In this document: positions 25,287 through 33,681 of the stretch, in pieces | Numbering within the stretch: the stretch's first letter is position 1 | How the letters are laid out: every line of letters begins with the position of its first letter | NCBI GenBank assembly: GCA_002839315.1 | Contig: PGXV01000001.1 | Location: forward strand, 434,001 to 498,000 | From: Spirochaetae bacterium HGW-Spirochaetae-3 | GTDB taxonomy: Bacteria > Spirochaetota > Spirochaetia > Treponematales > UBA12059 | Direction of reading: 5' to 3' | DNA length: 64,000 nt | Notes under the pieces: model-generated | Database searches by the model: none | Told to the model about the DNA's origin: nothing | Seen by the model: only the letters and a program-made list of their open reading frames with translations | Program-made: the position numbers and the translations under genes

Positions 25287-25772
25287 ATGAGCCATAGCGT
25301 TTTCGATCTAAAGGCCGTAGCGAACGACGGGACCGAGAAGGATCTCGGCGACTACCGGGGCAAGGTACTCGTCATCGTCAATACGGCGAGCAAATGCGGG
25401 TTCACGCCGCAATACGCCGGGCTGGAGTCTCTATACCAGAAGTACGCGGACAAGGGACTCGTCGTCCTCGGTTTCCCCTGCGACCAGTTCGCGCACCAGG
25501 AACCCGGCGGCGACGCGGAAATAGCGACGTTCTGCCAGCGTAACTTCGGCGTTACCTTCCCGTTGATGTCCAAGGTCGACGTCAACGGACCGGGCGCGCA
25601 CCCGGTATTCGCTATGCTCCGCAAGCAGGCTCCCGGCGTCATCGGAGACGCGGTCAAGTGGAATTTCACGAAATTCCTCGTCTCCAAGGACGGGAAGGCG
25701 GTTAAGCGCTTCGCCCCGACCTATGAGCCGGAGAAAATGGAGCGCGATATCGTAGAGGCGCTCGAGGCATGA
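25287..25772 (+). CDS. Glutathione peroxidase family (thiol peroxidase)
   Basis: 161 residues, the normal length. The peroxidatic residue is Cys, not selenocysteine, in VNTASKCGFTPQYAGLESLY. The second motif LGFPCDQFAHQEPG supplies the Gln, and WNFTKFLVSKDG gives the catalytic Trp and Asn. FPCDQF carries a second cysteine that could resolve the sulfenate, as in thioredoxin-dependent bacterial members. It reduces hydrogen and organic peroxides in the cytoplasm. AAAGGA precedes the ATG. The stop overlaps the start of an OhrR-like regulator (ATGA), so the two are translationally coupled. Confidence 0.95.
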   Translation: MSHSVFDLKAVANDGTEKDLGDYRGKVLVIVNTASKCGFTPQYAGLESLYQKYADKGLVVLGFPCDQFAHQEPGGDAEIATFCQRNFGVTFPLMSKVDVNGPGAHPVFAMLRKQAPGVIGDAVKWNFTKFLVSKDGKAVKRFAPTYEPEKMERDIVEALEA

Positions 25773-26218
25773 GCTCGCCCGGGCTGCTGCTGTCGAGCCA
25801 GCTGTGCTTCCTCGTGTACAGGCTCGATAAGGCGATAGCCTCGCGCTACCGCCCGCTCCTGGCGGAGCTCGGGCTCACCTATCCGCAGTACCTGGCGATG
25901 TTAGCACTCTGGGAACGCGACGATCTGTCTGTGGGAGAGCTGTGCGCCATCCTCCACCTCGATACGGGCACCGTATCGCCGCTGGTCAAGCGCATGGAGG
26001 CCGCCGGCCTCGTCGAGCGTAACCGTAGCCCGGAGGACGAGCGCTCGGTTAACGTCAGGCTGAGCGACGCTGGCCGAGCCCTCGAGCGACGGGCCGAGGG
26101 CGTACCCGGCGCGATGGCCGCGTGCCTGCTCGCCGACGCCGAGGAGTACGTCACGCTCAAGAGTACCCTCTCGGCGCTCGTAGACAGGGTGGAGAGCCCC
26201 TCGTGCGGTCGAAACTGA
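25769..26218 (+). CDS. MarR-family regulator, OhrR-like
   Basis: 149 residues. The N-terminal SSQLCFLVYRLDKAI places a cysteine at residue 13, the position of the peroxide-sensing cysteine of OhrR. A LAELGLTYPQYLAMLALWE helix follows, then the winged helix: LSVGELCAILHLDTGTVSPL, VKRMEAAGLVERNRSPEDER. It probably represses its own operon and is inactivated when Cys13 is oxidised by an organic peroxide. Coupled to the upstream glutathione peroxidase by an ATGA overlap, which supports the function. The TACAA elements at the promoter are candidate sites. Confidence 0.9.
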   Translation: MSSPGLLLSSQLCFLVYRLDKAIASRYRPLLAELGLTYPQYLAMLALWERDDLSVGELCAILHLDTGTVSPLVKRMEAAGLVERNRSPEDERSVNVRLSDAGRALERRAEGVPGAMAACLLADAEEYVTLKSTLSALVDRVESPSCGRN

Positions 26219-26230
26219 AGGAGACCCGGC

Positions 26231-26683
26231 TCAGCCCTTCGCGTCCGCCAGGATTCCCTCTACCAGCTCGACCGAACGAGCGATGATCCTGTTGCAGACA
26301 GAATCGCCTAGTCCCCGCTCCTTGACCTGGGCGCGGCCGGCCTCGGTGGTAATATCGACGCCGAGCAGAGCCCTGCAGTCGACGGCTCCGAATTCGGCCT
26401 CCAGCGTCGCGACGAAATCCGAGACTATGCCGTAACAGCGTTCCTTGGTCTCCAGGTCGGCGCCAGAATCGTTACCGAGCGCGGCCCCTATGGCCAGCGC
26501 CCCGCCCGAAACGGCGCCGCACACGAGCTGGCGCCTGCCGAATCCCGCGCCGAGGCAGGTAGCGCTACGGTGCGCCTCCGTGAAGTCGAAGCCTATCTCT
26601 TCCGAGAACGCGCAATACGCCGACTGCGCGCAATTGGAGCCCGAGGCGTGCAGCGCCAGGGCCTTTAGCTGAATCGTATCCAT
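26231..26683 (-). CDS. C-GCAxxG-C-C family protein
   Basis: 150 residues. Cysteines are spaced as in the C_GCAxxG_C_C family: SNCAQSAYCAFSEEI, CLGAGFGRRQLVCGAVSGG, a middle ERCYGIVSDF and then VDCRALLG and VCNRII. These proteins are found mainly in anaerobes and are thought to bind an iron-sulfur cluster or act as redox-linked accessory proteins; function is unproven. The ATG has no Shine-Dalgarno but lies 6 bases after a TATGCT hexamer. It follows the ABC permease gene, whose last codons contain part of this promoter. Confidence 0.85.
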   Translation of the reverse strand: MDTIQLKALALHASGSNCAQSAYCAFSEEIGFDFTEAHRSATCLGAGFGRRQLVCGAVSGGALAIGAALGNDSGADLETKERCYGIVSDFVATLEAEFGAVDCRALLGVDITTEAGRAQVKERGLGDSVCNRIIARSVELVEGILADAKG

Positions 26684-26689
26684 GCGCCT

Positions 26690-26718
26690 AGCATAACCCG
26701 AAAATCATTCCCATTGAA
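26690..26718 (-). promoter_or_regulatory. Weak leaderless-type promoter (C-GCAxxG gene)
   Basis: On the - strand TTCAAT (26718-26713), 17 bases and TATGCT (26695-26690), 6 bases before the ATG at 26683. The -35 lies inside the 3' end of the ABC permease gene. Confidence 0.35.
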
Positions 26719-27733
26719 AGAGAGCGGAACCGATGGCGAGGAATACGACGGTAAGGGCTCCCAGTACCAGGAGATTGGGAGCGATCGCCGCGAGGCCCGC
26801 GCCGTCAAGCATTATCTTGCGCGCCGCCTCTATAAAATGCGTAAGCGGAAACGCCCTGGAAACGGTCCTGAGTATCTGCGGGCTCCCCTCGAGGGAGAAG
26901 AAGACGCCGGAGAGCGCCAGCATAGGGAACGTGACTATGTTCAGGACGCCGTTGGCCATCTCCTCGCTACGCATACGCGAGGCGAACACCAGCCCCAGCG
27001 ATATCATGCAGAGTATGCCGAGCACGGTCAGCAGGAGCAGATTAACGTAACTGCCGCGCATCATGAAGTGCAGGAACGCGTTCGTTCCGGCGAACACGAC
27101 GACGGACGTCAGCAGTACGATGACGAGGCGGCTGGCCGCCTGCGCGCTGACGAAGTTGAGCGCGCTGACGGGCGTCGCCTTGAACCGCTTCAGTACGCCG
27201 TTCTTACGGTACCGGACGATGACGAAGCCGACGCCGAACAGGCTCGAGAACATCATGTTCATGCCTATGACGCCGGGTACCAGCCAATCGACGTACCGGG
27301 TCGCCTTGCCGGTCACGACGGTCTCGGAGAAAGTCACGGCGCGATTCCCGGATCCGTCCGGGGCGGTAGCCTGCTGGGCCAGGAACAGGTCGCGGACGAG
27401 GCGCCCCTTGCTCGATTCGGCGTTGATAGCGAAGCTCGAGGCGGTGAAGTCGATCATGAAGTCTATCTGGTGGCGCGCCAGGCGCTCTGCCGCCGCGGCC
27501 GCGTCCGGATACGGCACGAGCTGTACCTGCTCCATGCCGAGGAGCGCTACCGAAGGATCCTGAACGCCTACGACCCCTACCTTGAATAACTTATCGTCCC
27601 CGCCCGAGAACGCGAACGCTAGGCCGAGCACGAGGAAAACAGGGAAGAGCAGGCTCCAGTAGAACGTTCCGCGATCCCTGACGTATTCCATAGTCCGCGC
27701 CTTGAAGAGGGCGCCGAATTGCTTGATTATCAT
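26705..27733 (-). CDS. ABC-2 type exporter permease
   Basis: 342 residues. One N-terminal hydrophobic segment (FYWSLLFPVFLVLGLAFAFS), then a soluble loop of ~130 residues, then five C-terminal segments, with the family's FPMLALSGVFFSLEGSPQIL and FPLTHFIEAARKIMLDGAG near the end. This is the ABC-2 fold used for drug, polysaccharide and small-molecule export (ABC2_membrane_3 type with the large extracytoplasmic domain). It lies directly downstream of its ATPase gene in the same direction. Substrate is unknown. Confidence 0.9.
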   Translation of the reverse strand: MIIKQFGALFKARTMEYVRDRGTFYWSLLFPVFLVLGLAFAFSGGDDKLFKVGVVGVQDPSVALLGMEQVQLVPYPDAAAAAERLARHQIDFMIDFTASSFAINAESSKGRLVRDLFLAQQATAPDGSGNRAVTFSETVVTGKATRYVDWLVPGVIGMNMMFSSLFGVGFVIVRYRKNGVLKRFKATPVSALNFVSAQAASRLVIVLLTSVVVFAGTNAFLHFMMRGSYVNLLLLTVLGILCMISLGLVFASRMRSEEMANGVLNIVTFPMLALSGVFFSLEGSPQILRTVSRAFPLTHFIEAARKIMLDGAGLAAIAPNLLVLGALTVVFLAIGSALFQWE

Positions 27734-27746
27734 TTCCTTCCTTCCG

Positions 27747-28631
27747 CTAGGTACGCAGCGCGTTGCCGGTCAGCTTTATGAAGAGGTCTTCCAGGTTCGG
27801 CTTGTGTATCGACAGGCCTTCTAGATTGACCTTCGCGGCTAGCAGGTCCTTGAGGCTCCTGTCGAGCGTCTCGGTCTGCAGCTCTATCGAGTCGGCTCGC
27901 GTCACGAGCCCCTCGAACCCGGAGAGCGCGTCCGAGCAGCAGCCGTCGTACGGCAGCCGTATGAGCACTCCCCGGAAGTGTTTGGCTAGCAGGGCCTCCG
28001 GAGTGTCGATATCGAGGATCTTGCCGCGGTCCATGATCGCTACCCGGTCGCATAGCAGCTGGGCCTCGTCCATGTAGTGGGTCGTCAGTATGACCGTCGT
28101 CCGCTCCGCCTTTATCCGCCCTATCAGGTCCCAGAAATTACGGCGGGCCTGCGGGTCGAGGCCGGTTGTCGGCTCGTCGAGGAACACCACCTCTGGCATA
28201 GGGATGATGGCTAGGGCCAATAGCATGCGCTGACGCTGGCCGCCCGAGAGCTTCTGGTTATCGCGCTCCAGGATGTCGGCCAGAGAGCACAGCTCGACGA
28301 CCTCGGCCATGGGCCGCGGCCGGTCGTAGAACGACGAGAACAGCTCGAGCGTCTCCTTGACCGTGATGAACTCCGGTAGCGCCGTGCTCTGGAACTGTAT
28401 GCCGACCTTAGCCTTGAAGCCCTTGCCTATTGGCTGCCCGCGGAACAGGACCCTGCCCGCGCTAGGCGCGGTAATGCCCTCCATGATCTCTATGGTCGTC
28501 GTCTTGCCAGCGCCGTTGGGCCCCAAGAGCCCGAAACAGATGCCTTCCGGAATCCCGAACGAGACGTCGTCTACCGCCTGGACCGAACCGTATCGCTTCG
28601 ACAGGCCCTCTATCCTGAGTATATCGCTCAT
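27747..28631 (-). CDS. ABC exporter ATP-binding protein
   Basis: 294 residues. Walker A GPNGAGKTTT, signature LSGGQRQRMLLALAI, Walker B EVVFLDEPTTGLD and the switch His in VILTTHYMDEA are all present. A C-terminal extension after ~residue 220 (LLAKHFRGVLIRLPYDGCCS onwards) matches the DrrA/CcmA-like regulatory tail. It energises the permease encoded 13 bases downstream. The ATG lacks a ribosome-binding site but lies 6 bases from a TATCCT element with TTGTTT at 17 bases, so the operon message is probably leaderless. Confidence 0.95.
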   Translation of the reverse strand: MSDILRIEGLSKRYGSVQAVDDVSFGIPEGICFGLLGPNGAGKTTTIEIMEGITAPSAGRVLFRGQPIGKGFKAKVGIQFQSTALPEFITVKETLELFSSFYDRPRPMAEVVELCSLADILERDNQKLSGGQRQRMLLALAIIPMPEVVFLDEPTTGLDPQARRNFWDLIGRIKAERTTVILTTHYMDEAQLLCDRVAIMDRGKILDIDTPEALLAKHFRGVLIRLPYDGCCSDALSGFEGLVTRADSIELQTETLDRSLKDLLAAKVNLEGLSIHKPNLEDLFIKLTGNALRT

Positions 28632-28637
28632 CCTACG

Positions 28638-28666
28638 AGGATAATGAACCCCGCTCGCGGAAACAA
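28638..28666 (-). promoter_or_regulatory. Promoter for leaderless ABC exporter operon
   Basis: On the - strand TTGTTT (28666-28661), 17 bases and TATCCT (28643-28638), 6 bases before the ATG at 28631. No purine-rich site lies upstream of the ATG. Confidence 0.5.
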
Positions 28667-28694
28667 GGAAAATGTACCGGGCGGAAGGAAGCCG

Positions 28695-29576
28695 TTACAG
28701 GCCCATGATCATCTCGACGAGTTCATCGGCGCCGTTTCCCTTGGGCGCGTAGTCGGAGCAGGTCGCGACGCGCCTGGCCTGGTCCTCGAAGCGCCGCCTG
28801 AACGGCACGAAGAACGCCTCCTTGCCGAAGTACCGGGCTTCCCAGAACGCCGAATAGCCGGCGCCGCACACCAGCATGTCGAACGCGTTATACCAGTCGA
28901 CCGCCGGGAACAGCCCGCCGGCTCGGTTGTCCGATCGCACCACGCGCCAGCCCTCTTCCTCGAGGTACGAGAAACTCTTCCAGGCCGTAGCGCCCTCGCC
29001 CTCCACGCCGTTGAACGCGAATAGGCAGGTCCGCTCGTCGACGCCGAGCCCGAGATCCTTTCGGGCATCGTCGGCGCTCATGATCTCGTCGCGGTTACGG
29101 ATTATGATCGGGTCTATCTCTACGGACGGGAACGGCAACTCGAAGCCCGGCTCGGTCCTGATGATGAGGTCGTAGTCGTCCGGGCGGAAGCGGAGGTCGC
29201 GGTCGGGAAAGCGCAAGTTAAAAAAGGAGACGTCTACTTGGCGCGCGATGAAGACCTTCTTACACGGCAGCTCCCGTATGAAAGCCTCGAGCGGGAACCA
29301 ATACAGGTCAACGATGAGGACGTCGGGAGCCGCCTCTGCGATGGCGCGATATACAGCGGACTCGCGATAGCGATCCTCGGTCAGCAGTTCCGGGGGGTCC
29401 GGCGTGTACCTACGGATATCTATGTCGAGCCGCGATGCGAGAGTCGAGAATTCGCCTTCCGGCGCAAGCAGAGACAGGCCACGCAGGCTGGCACGCCGCA
29501 TAGCCAAGTATAGAGCGCAACCAGTCACGATATGTCCGGACCCGGTCGCGCCGCCGGTATAGAAAAGGACTCTCAA
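28695..29576 (-). CDS. Glycosyltransferase-like protein (GT-B fold, probable)
   Basis: 293 residues. The N-terminus LFYTGGATGSGHIVTGCAL resembles the Gly-rich acceptor loop of MurG/UGT-type GT-B enzymes. PDVLIVDLYWFPLEAFIREL, then CLFAFNGVEGEGA and a C-terminal LVCGAGYSAFWEARYFGKEA supply the NDP-sugar-binding half (the GAGY...E block). No membrane segment. Sugar and acceptor are not readable. Its ATG overlaps the stop of the upstream lipoprotein gene (29573-29576), so translation is coupled; modification or display of that lipoprotein is one possibility. Confidence 0.65.
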   Translation of the reverse strand: MRVLFYTGGATGSGHIVTGCALYLAMRRASLRGLSLLAPEGEFSTLASRLDIDIRRYTPDPPELLTEDRYRESAVYRAIAEAAPDVLIVDLYWFPLEAFIRELPCKKVFIARQVDVSFFNLRFPDRDLRFRPDDYDLIIRTEPGFELPFPSVEIDPIIIRNRDEIMSADDARKDLGLGVDERTCLFAFNGVEGEGATAWKSFSYLEEEGWRVVRSDNRAGGLFPAVDWYNAFDMLVCGAGYSAFWEARYFGKEAFFVPFRRRFEDQARRVATCSDYAPKGNGADELVEMIMGL

Positions 29577-31072
29577 TATACGCCGGTGAAAAGATCTGAG
29601 TAAATATACCCTCCAGAATAGAGGTATAGGTAATCCGGTACGACAGAGTACTCGCCGGTGAAGATAGTACTAGAAACTATGGCACCACGGGCCGTATCTA
29701 TCTCAATGACCCTATTGACCTCGGAAACATCAATGGTCTCCGACAAGCCGTGATCTAACCAACCGAAGCCATCGTCAAGCACATAAAGCCGCTTCGGCGC
29801 CATCGCGACGAAGCGCCTGGGACCGGCGAAAATTGACGAATCGGTATCCGAGGAAGGAAAATTTCTGGAGCTATTCCATCCGGTTTCCCAGAGCTTCTTC
29901 ATCGTTGACGTATCGACGGCGACAATTTTGCCCCGGCTATACGCGTTATCGGAAGAAATGCCGCTGATAGAATAAGAACTCGTGACCTGAGATCCGAGTA
30001 TGTAGAGAATTCCGTTCACGACTCTCATGTCCTCTATTTGTAACGTCTCTGTACCGATATCCCCTCCAACATAGTACACAGTATACTGAAGACCGATTGA
30101 CTCCAGTGATACGAATCCGCTTGCAGCGGTGAGAGTGCCATCCAGGTCATCTACGCTTAGGCGAAGAATACCGTCGCTATTCGACGCATCATAATACGCG
30201 GGAACATATACCCGACCGAGCCCATCGGCGGCCACTCCGTATCCGGACAGGCTATATCCCGATGGAATCGTGATCGAAGCAGCCACCGGTTCGCTATCGT
30301 CAAGATCTAGGAATTCCAGAATGAAGCCATCGGATTCAAGTAATCCGTACAAGCGATTTGAAGCCTCGGATAATACGATATCGGTCAGTCCGGAACCGAA
30401 GTAATAGCTTGCAAATGCGGATGATAGATCACTATACGCATATACGGTATCATTCCTGGATAGTAATAGATGGCCATATCTATCATATGAAAAATAGGAT
30501 TGGATCGAGAGGTCCGAGAAATCATAAGTCGTATTTATCGTCGAGCTCGTGAAGCTATCCGCAATGCCGAGTGCCGACGAAGCGACAGAGCTAAGCATTG
30601 GCAGTAGAATCTTCGTCCCGCCTGTAGCCAGCTCTATCGTCACCGCCGTTGTCGCCCCGGCATTGACGCTAAATATTTTCCTGCCAGAGTACATGTTTAC
30701 GAGCATCGGAAAGCCGCCTTCATACGTGTCATAGGCGGCCGCGGTCGCGTCCCAATCAGGCGCGGCGTCGACGACGAGGGTCAGGTTCTTTCCGGCAACG
30801 ACGGTTACGGTTATCGAGTTGCCGCTTACGACCGGCTCCCTGGGCAGGAGCATCTCGTTACCGTCGGAGTCCAGGACGCTGACGGTTATGTCGGAGAATA
30901 CGGGAAGGCCGCCCATCGGCCAGCCGTCGGTCAGGGCTCTAGAACCCGTGGCCGGCGAGGTCGCGATCACAATGGTCGCGGTCTTGTCGCCGAGTACCGG
31001 CGACATGCAGGAAGCGAGCGCCAGGCTCGCGAAGATCGTCATAGGCAGAAAGGGCGCACGTTTCGTCATCAT
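29573..31072 (-). CDS. Large lipoprotein, beta-propeller-like, unknown function
   Basis: 499 residues. The signal FASLALASC gives a lipobox with Cys at about residue 22. Residues ~30-150 look like an immunoglobulin-type or PEGA-like beta domain (ITVSVLDSDGNEMLLPREPV, then ITVTVVAGKNLTLVVDAA). From ~160 onward come repeated strands with aromatic and Ser/Tyr residues and Gly turns (for example GIAADGLG-type and KIVAVDTSTMKKLWETGW), suggesting a propeller resembling quinoprotein or NHL repeats. I recognise no exact family. Parts are AT-richer than neighbours. GGAG lies before the ATG. It heads a two-gene unit with the glycosyltransferase-like gene. Confidence 0.7.
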   Translation of the reverse strand: MMTKRAPFLPMTIFASLALASCMSPVLGDKTATIVIATSPATGSRALTDGWPMGGLPVFSDITVSVLDSDGNEMLLPREPVVSGNSITVTVVAGKNLTLVVDAAPDWDATAAAYDTYEGGFPMLVNMYSGRKIFSVNAGATTAVTIELATGGTKILLPMLSSVASSALGIADSFTSSTINTTYDFSDLSIQSYFSYDRYGHLLLSRNDTVYAYSDLSSAFASYYFGSGLTDIVLSEASNRLYGLLESDGFILEFLDLDDSEPVAASITIPSGYSLSGYGVAADGLGRVYVPAYYDASNSDGILRLSVDDLDGTLTAASGFVSLESIGLQYTVYYVGGDIGTETLQIEDMRVVNGILYILGSQVTSSYSISGISSDNAYSRGKIVAVDTSTMKKLWETGWNSSRNFPSSDTDSSIFAGPRRFVAMAPKRLYVLDDGFGWLDHGLSETIDVSEVNRVIEIDTARGAIVSSTIFTGEYSVVPDYLYLYSGGYIYSDLFTGVY

Positions 31073-31199
31073 GGTTCTCCCGTATCGATAGTGGACAGCG
31101 GACCGATACCCGTGATGAAACGCATTGATGCTGAGCCTATTCGGTCTTGAACAGTATTAGTATAGCACGTCGCGGAATAAAAGCGACCCAGGCGAGAAT

Positions 31200-32015
31200 T
31201 CACGCTTCGGGGATGGCCGGGTGAGCCATTTCGGCGCCCCAGGAGCGGAGACGACCTTCGATGAAGTCGACGCAGGCCTCGTGTTCGGCCTTGCCGCGGC
31301 CGGAGACGGGTATCGGCGGGGCGAATTCGATCATGACGGGGCGGTCGCGGCGCACGGGGCCGAAGCCGCGGAACACGGGAGAGTTGCCCCAGTAATCGGT
31401 CTTTACGGCGACGGGCACGACGGGTACGCCGGCCCTTGAGGCCAGCTTCACGCCCAGGCTGTTGAGGCCGGCGCGGGAGAAGGCGTCGGTCCTCGTGCCC
31501 TGTGGGAATATGATGATCGACCGGCCTCGGGCTAGCCTGGCGGTACCGCCTTCGAGGACGGCCTCGAGATCCTTGCGCGGGTCTGCTCTAGTCACGGATA
31601 TCGGGTCTCGGGAGCGCATGATGGGACCCCAAATAAAACCGCGTAGCAGTTTTTCCTTGACGACGTAGGTGCAGGGCCGGATCGGATTGATAATTCCGGG
31701 CAACAGGAGCGTCTCGAAGGTGCTCATATGGTTGGAGACGAATACGGCCGGCCCGTTGAGCGCCCGCACGTTGTCGAGTCCCGAGATATGTATATTCGCG
31801 CCGCAACGTTCCAGGCGATGGAGAATTTCCATAGAGCTGTCGGACCAGGCCTCGTCGTCGTACAGCCCTTTAAGCGCGAGCGAGCGGACGCGGAACATCT
31901 CGCCGAAGAACGCGGTGTACGGGCTCCAACGCGATCGCAGCAGGAGGAATTCCCGCGCCAACGGGCGAATCCCCTCGGGCGTATCGTATCGGTCTCCTAG
32001 AATCGGCTCGGCCAT
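31200..32015 (-). CDS. 1-acyl-glycerol-3-phosphate acyltransferase family (PlsC-like)
   Basis: 271 residues from the ATG at 32015, which has GGAGG upstream; a longer frame back to 32177 has no site and overlaps leuB. Acyltransferase block I is VFVSNHMSTFETLL, where the usual NHxxxxD has Glu in place of Asp. Block III appears as FPQGTR instead of FPEGTR. VPVVPVAVKTDYWGN is block IV. It would acylate lysophosphatidic acid or another lysolipid at the inner membrane. The two substitutions in catalytic blocks are unusual and may mean a different acyl acceptor. Follows leuB in the same direction. Confidence 0.85.
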   Translation of the reverse strand: MAEPILGDRYDTPEGIRPLAREFLLLRSRWSPYTAFFGEMFRVRSLALKGLYDDEAWSDSSMEILHRLERCGANIHISGLDNVRALNGPAVFVSNHMSTFETLLLPGIINPIRPCTYVVKEKLLRGFIWGPIMRSRDPISVTRADPRKDLEAVLEGGTARLARGRSIIIFPQGTRTDAFSRAGLNSLGVKLASRAGVPVVPVAVKTDYWGNSPVFRGFGPVRRDRPVMIEFAPPIPVSGRGKAEHEACVDFIEGRLRSWGAEMAHPAIPEA

Positions 32016-32074
32016 CGTTCCCTCCATCTTCGTCGTGAAAGCGGGAACACCATAGACCGAGCCGCGTAACGGGG

Positions 32075-33163
32075 TCAAGAACGAGCCGCCGCCCGTATCG
32101 CCGCGACGACGGCGTCTCCCATCGCCTTGGTCCCTACGACGAGCTCTCCCGAGGCGCCCGTAGCTATATCGGCACAACGCATCCCCTCGGCCAGGACCGC
32201 CGCAACCGCGGATTCGATAGCGGCGGCTTCCGCTTTCCGGCCGAGGCCGTACGACAGCAGCATCGCGGACGACAGTATCGTCGCCAGCGGGTTGGCCGCG
32301 TCGCGCCCGGCTATGTCCGGCGCCGAACCGTGAATAGGCTCGAAGATGCCCGGCCCGGCGGCGCCGACGCTAGCGCTCGCGAGCATCCCTATGGAGCCCG
32401 TGATCATGCTGGCCTCGTCTGACAGGATATCGCCGAACAGGTTGCTCGTCGCTATGACGTCGAACTGACGCGGGTTCCTCACCAGCTGCATCGCGCAGTT
32501 GTCGACGTACATGAAGGAGGTCGCCACGTCGGGGCGGCTCGCGGCCATCTCCGTCGCGACCTTGCGCCATAGTCGGCTGGAATCGAGCACGTTGGCCTTG
32601 TCTACGACGCACAGCCTGCCCCGCCTGTCGCGCGCCGCGTCGAAAGCGACCGAAAGCAACCGCTCTATCTCGGCTCTCGAGTAACGCTCGGTATCCCACG
32701 CGGCGTCTCCGTCGGGGCTCGTCCCACGATCGCCGAAATAGATGCCGCCGGTCAGCTCGCGCACGATAAGCAGGTCGAGGCCTCCGGCGACGATATCGGC
32801 ACGCAGCGGGCACGCCGCCGCCAGTTCCGGGAACATCCTCGCGGGCCGGAGGTTGGCGTAGGCGCCGAGCCCGGCTCGCAGCCCGAGCAAGCCGGCCTCG
32901 GGCCGGAGCCTGCCCGCGAGGCCGTCCCATCTCGGGCCGCCGACCGCGCCTAGCAGTACCGCGTCCGAGGCCTTGCAGGCCGCGAGCGTCGATTCCGGCA
33001 GGGGCGAGCCCGTCGCGTCTATAGCAGCGCCGCCCATGGTCGCCTCGATGAAATCAAGATCGAACCCCGACGCCTCGGATACGGCTACGAGCGCCTTCAC
33101 CGCCTCGGCGACGACGTCCGGGCCTATGCCGTCGCCGCGTATGGTCGCTATGCGATACGTCAT
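32075..33163 (-). CDS. leuB: 3-isopropylmalate dehydrogenase
   Basis: 362 residues. The N-terminus RIATIRGDGIGPDVV, the central LTGGIYFGDRG loop, the VDKANVLDSSRLWRKV segment (Lys and Asn of the active site), then a DNCAMQLVRNP metal block, an ATSNLFGDILSDE stretch and the NAD-binding HGSAPDIAG motif all match LeuB. It oxidatively decarboxylates 3-isopropylmalate to 2-oxoisocaproate with NAD and Mg or Mn. It starts one base after the leuD stop (TGA-C-ATG) and completes the leucine operon; AGGAAAGG lies ahead of its ATG. Confidence 0.97.
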   Translation of the reverse strand: MTYRIATIRGDGIGPDVVAEAVKALVAVSEASGFDLDFIEATMGGAAIDATGSPLPESTLAACKASDAVLLGAVGGPRWDGLAGRLRPEAGLLGLRAGLGAYANLRPARMFPELAAACPLRADIVAGGLDLLIVRELTGGIYFGDRGTSPDGDAAWDTERYSRAEIERLLSVAFDAARDRRGRLCVVDKANVLDSSRLWRKVATEMAASRPDVATSFMYVDNCAMQLVRNPRQFDVIATSNLFGDILSDEASMITGSIGMLASASVGAAGPGIFEPIHGSAPDIAGRDAANPLATILSSAMLLSYGLGRKAEAAAIESAVAAVLAEGMRCADIATGASGELVVGTKAMGDAVVAAIRAAARS

Positions 33164-33164
33164 G

Positions 33165-33677
33165 TCACGAGCCTTTCCTGGAGCCGGCGCTCGACTTGGC
33201 CGATACGTAAGCGATCAGCCCGCCCGCGTCCATGATGCCGCGCATGAACGGCGGGAACGGAGCGGCGGCGTGGCTCGTGCCCCTGGTCAGGTTGCGTATC
33301 ATGCCGGACGCCAGGTCCACGCTCATCCTGTCGCCGTTCTCCGCCTCGGCGGCGGCTTCGGGGCATTCCAGTATGGGCAGGCCGATATTGATGGCGTTCC
33401 TGAAGAAGATGCGCGCGAAGCTAGCCGCGACGACGCACGACACGCCGGACGCCTTTATCGCTATGGGCGCGTGCTCCCTGGACGAGCCGCAGCCGAAATT
33501 GCCGCCCGCGACGATGACGTCCCCCGGCGACACCGCCTTAGCGAAGCCGGAGTCGATATCCTCCATGCAATGCGCCGCGAGCTCCTCGGGAACGCTCGTC
33601 GTCAGGTAGCGCGCCGGTACGATCACGTCGGTGTCGACGTCGTCCCCGTATTTCCAGACCCTCGATCCATTCTCCAT
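33165..33677 (-). CDS. leuD: 3-isopropylmalate dehydratase small subunit
   Basis: 170 residues from the ATG at 33677, chosen for GGAGAGG upstream. [14 protein letters not shown] is the LeuD entry motif, [19 protein letters not shown] is the diagnostic active-site loop, and [16 protein letters not shown] follows. The size is that of the short anaerobe/archaeal LeuD type. It pairs with LeuC, encoded 4 bases upstream, to isomerise 2-isopropylmalate to 3-isopropylmalate. The C-terminal tail is Ser/Lys-rich and probably disordered. Confidence 0.96.
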   Translation of the reverse strand: MENGSRVWKYGDDVDTDVIVPARYLTTSVPEELAAHCMEDIDSGFAKAVSPGDVIVAGGNFGCGSSREHAPIAIKASGVSCVVAASFARIFFRNAINIGLPILECPEAAAEAENGDRMSVDLASGMIRNLTRGTSHAAAPFPPFMRGIMDAGGLIAYVSAKSSAGSRKGS

Positions 33678-33681
33678 GAAG

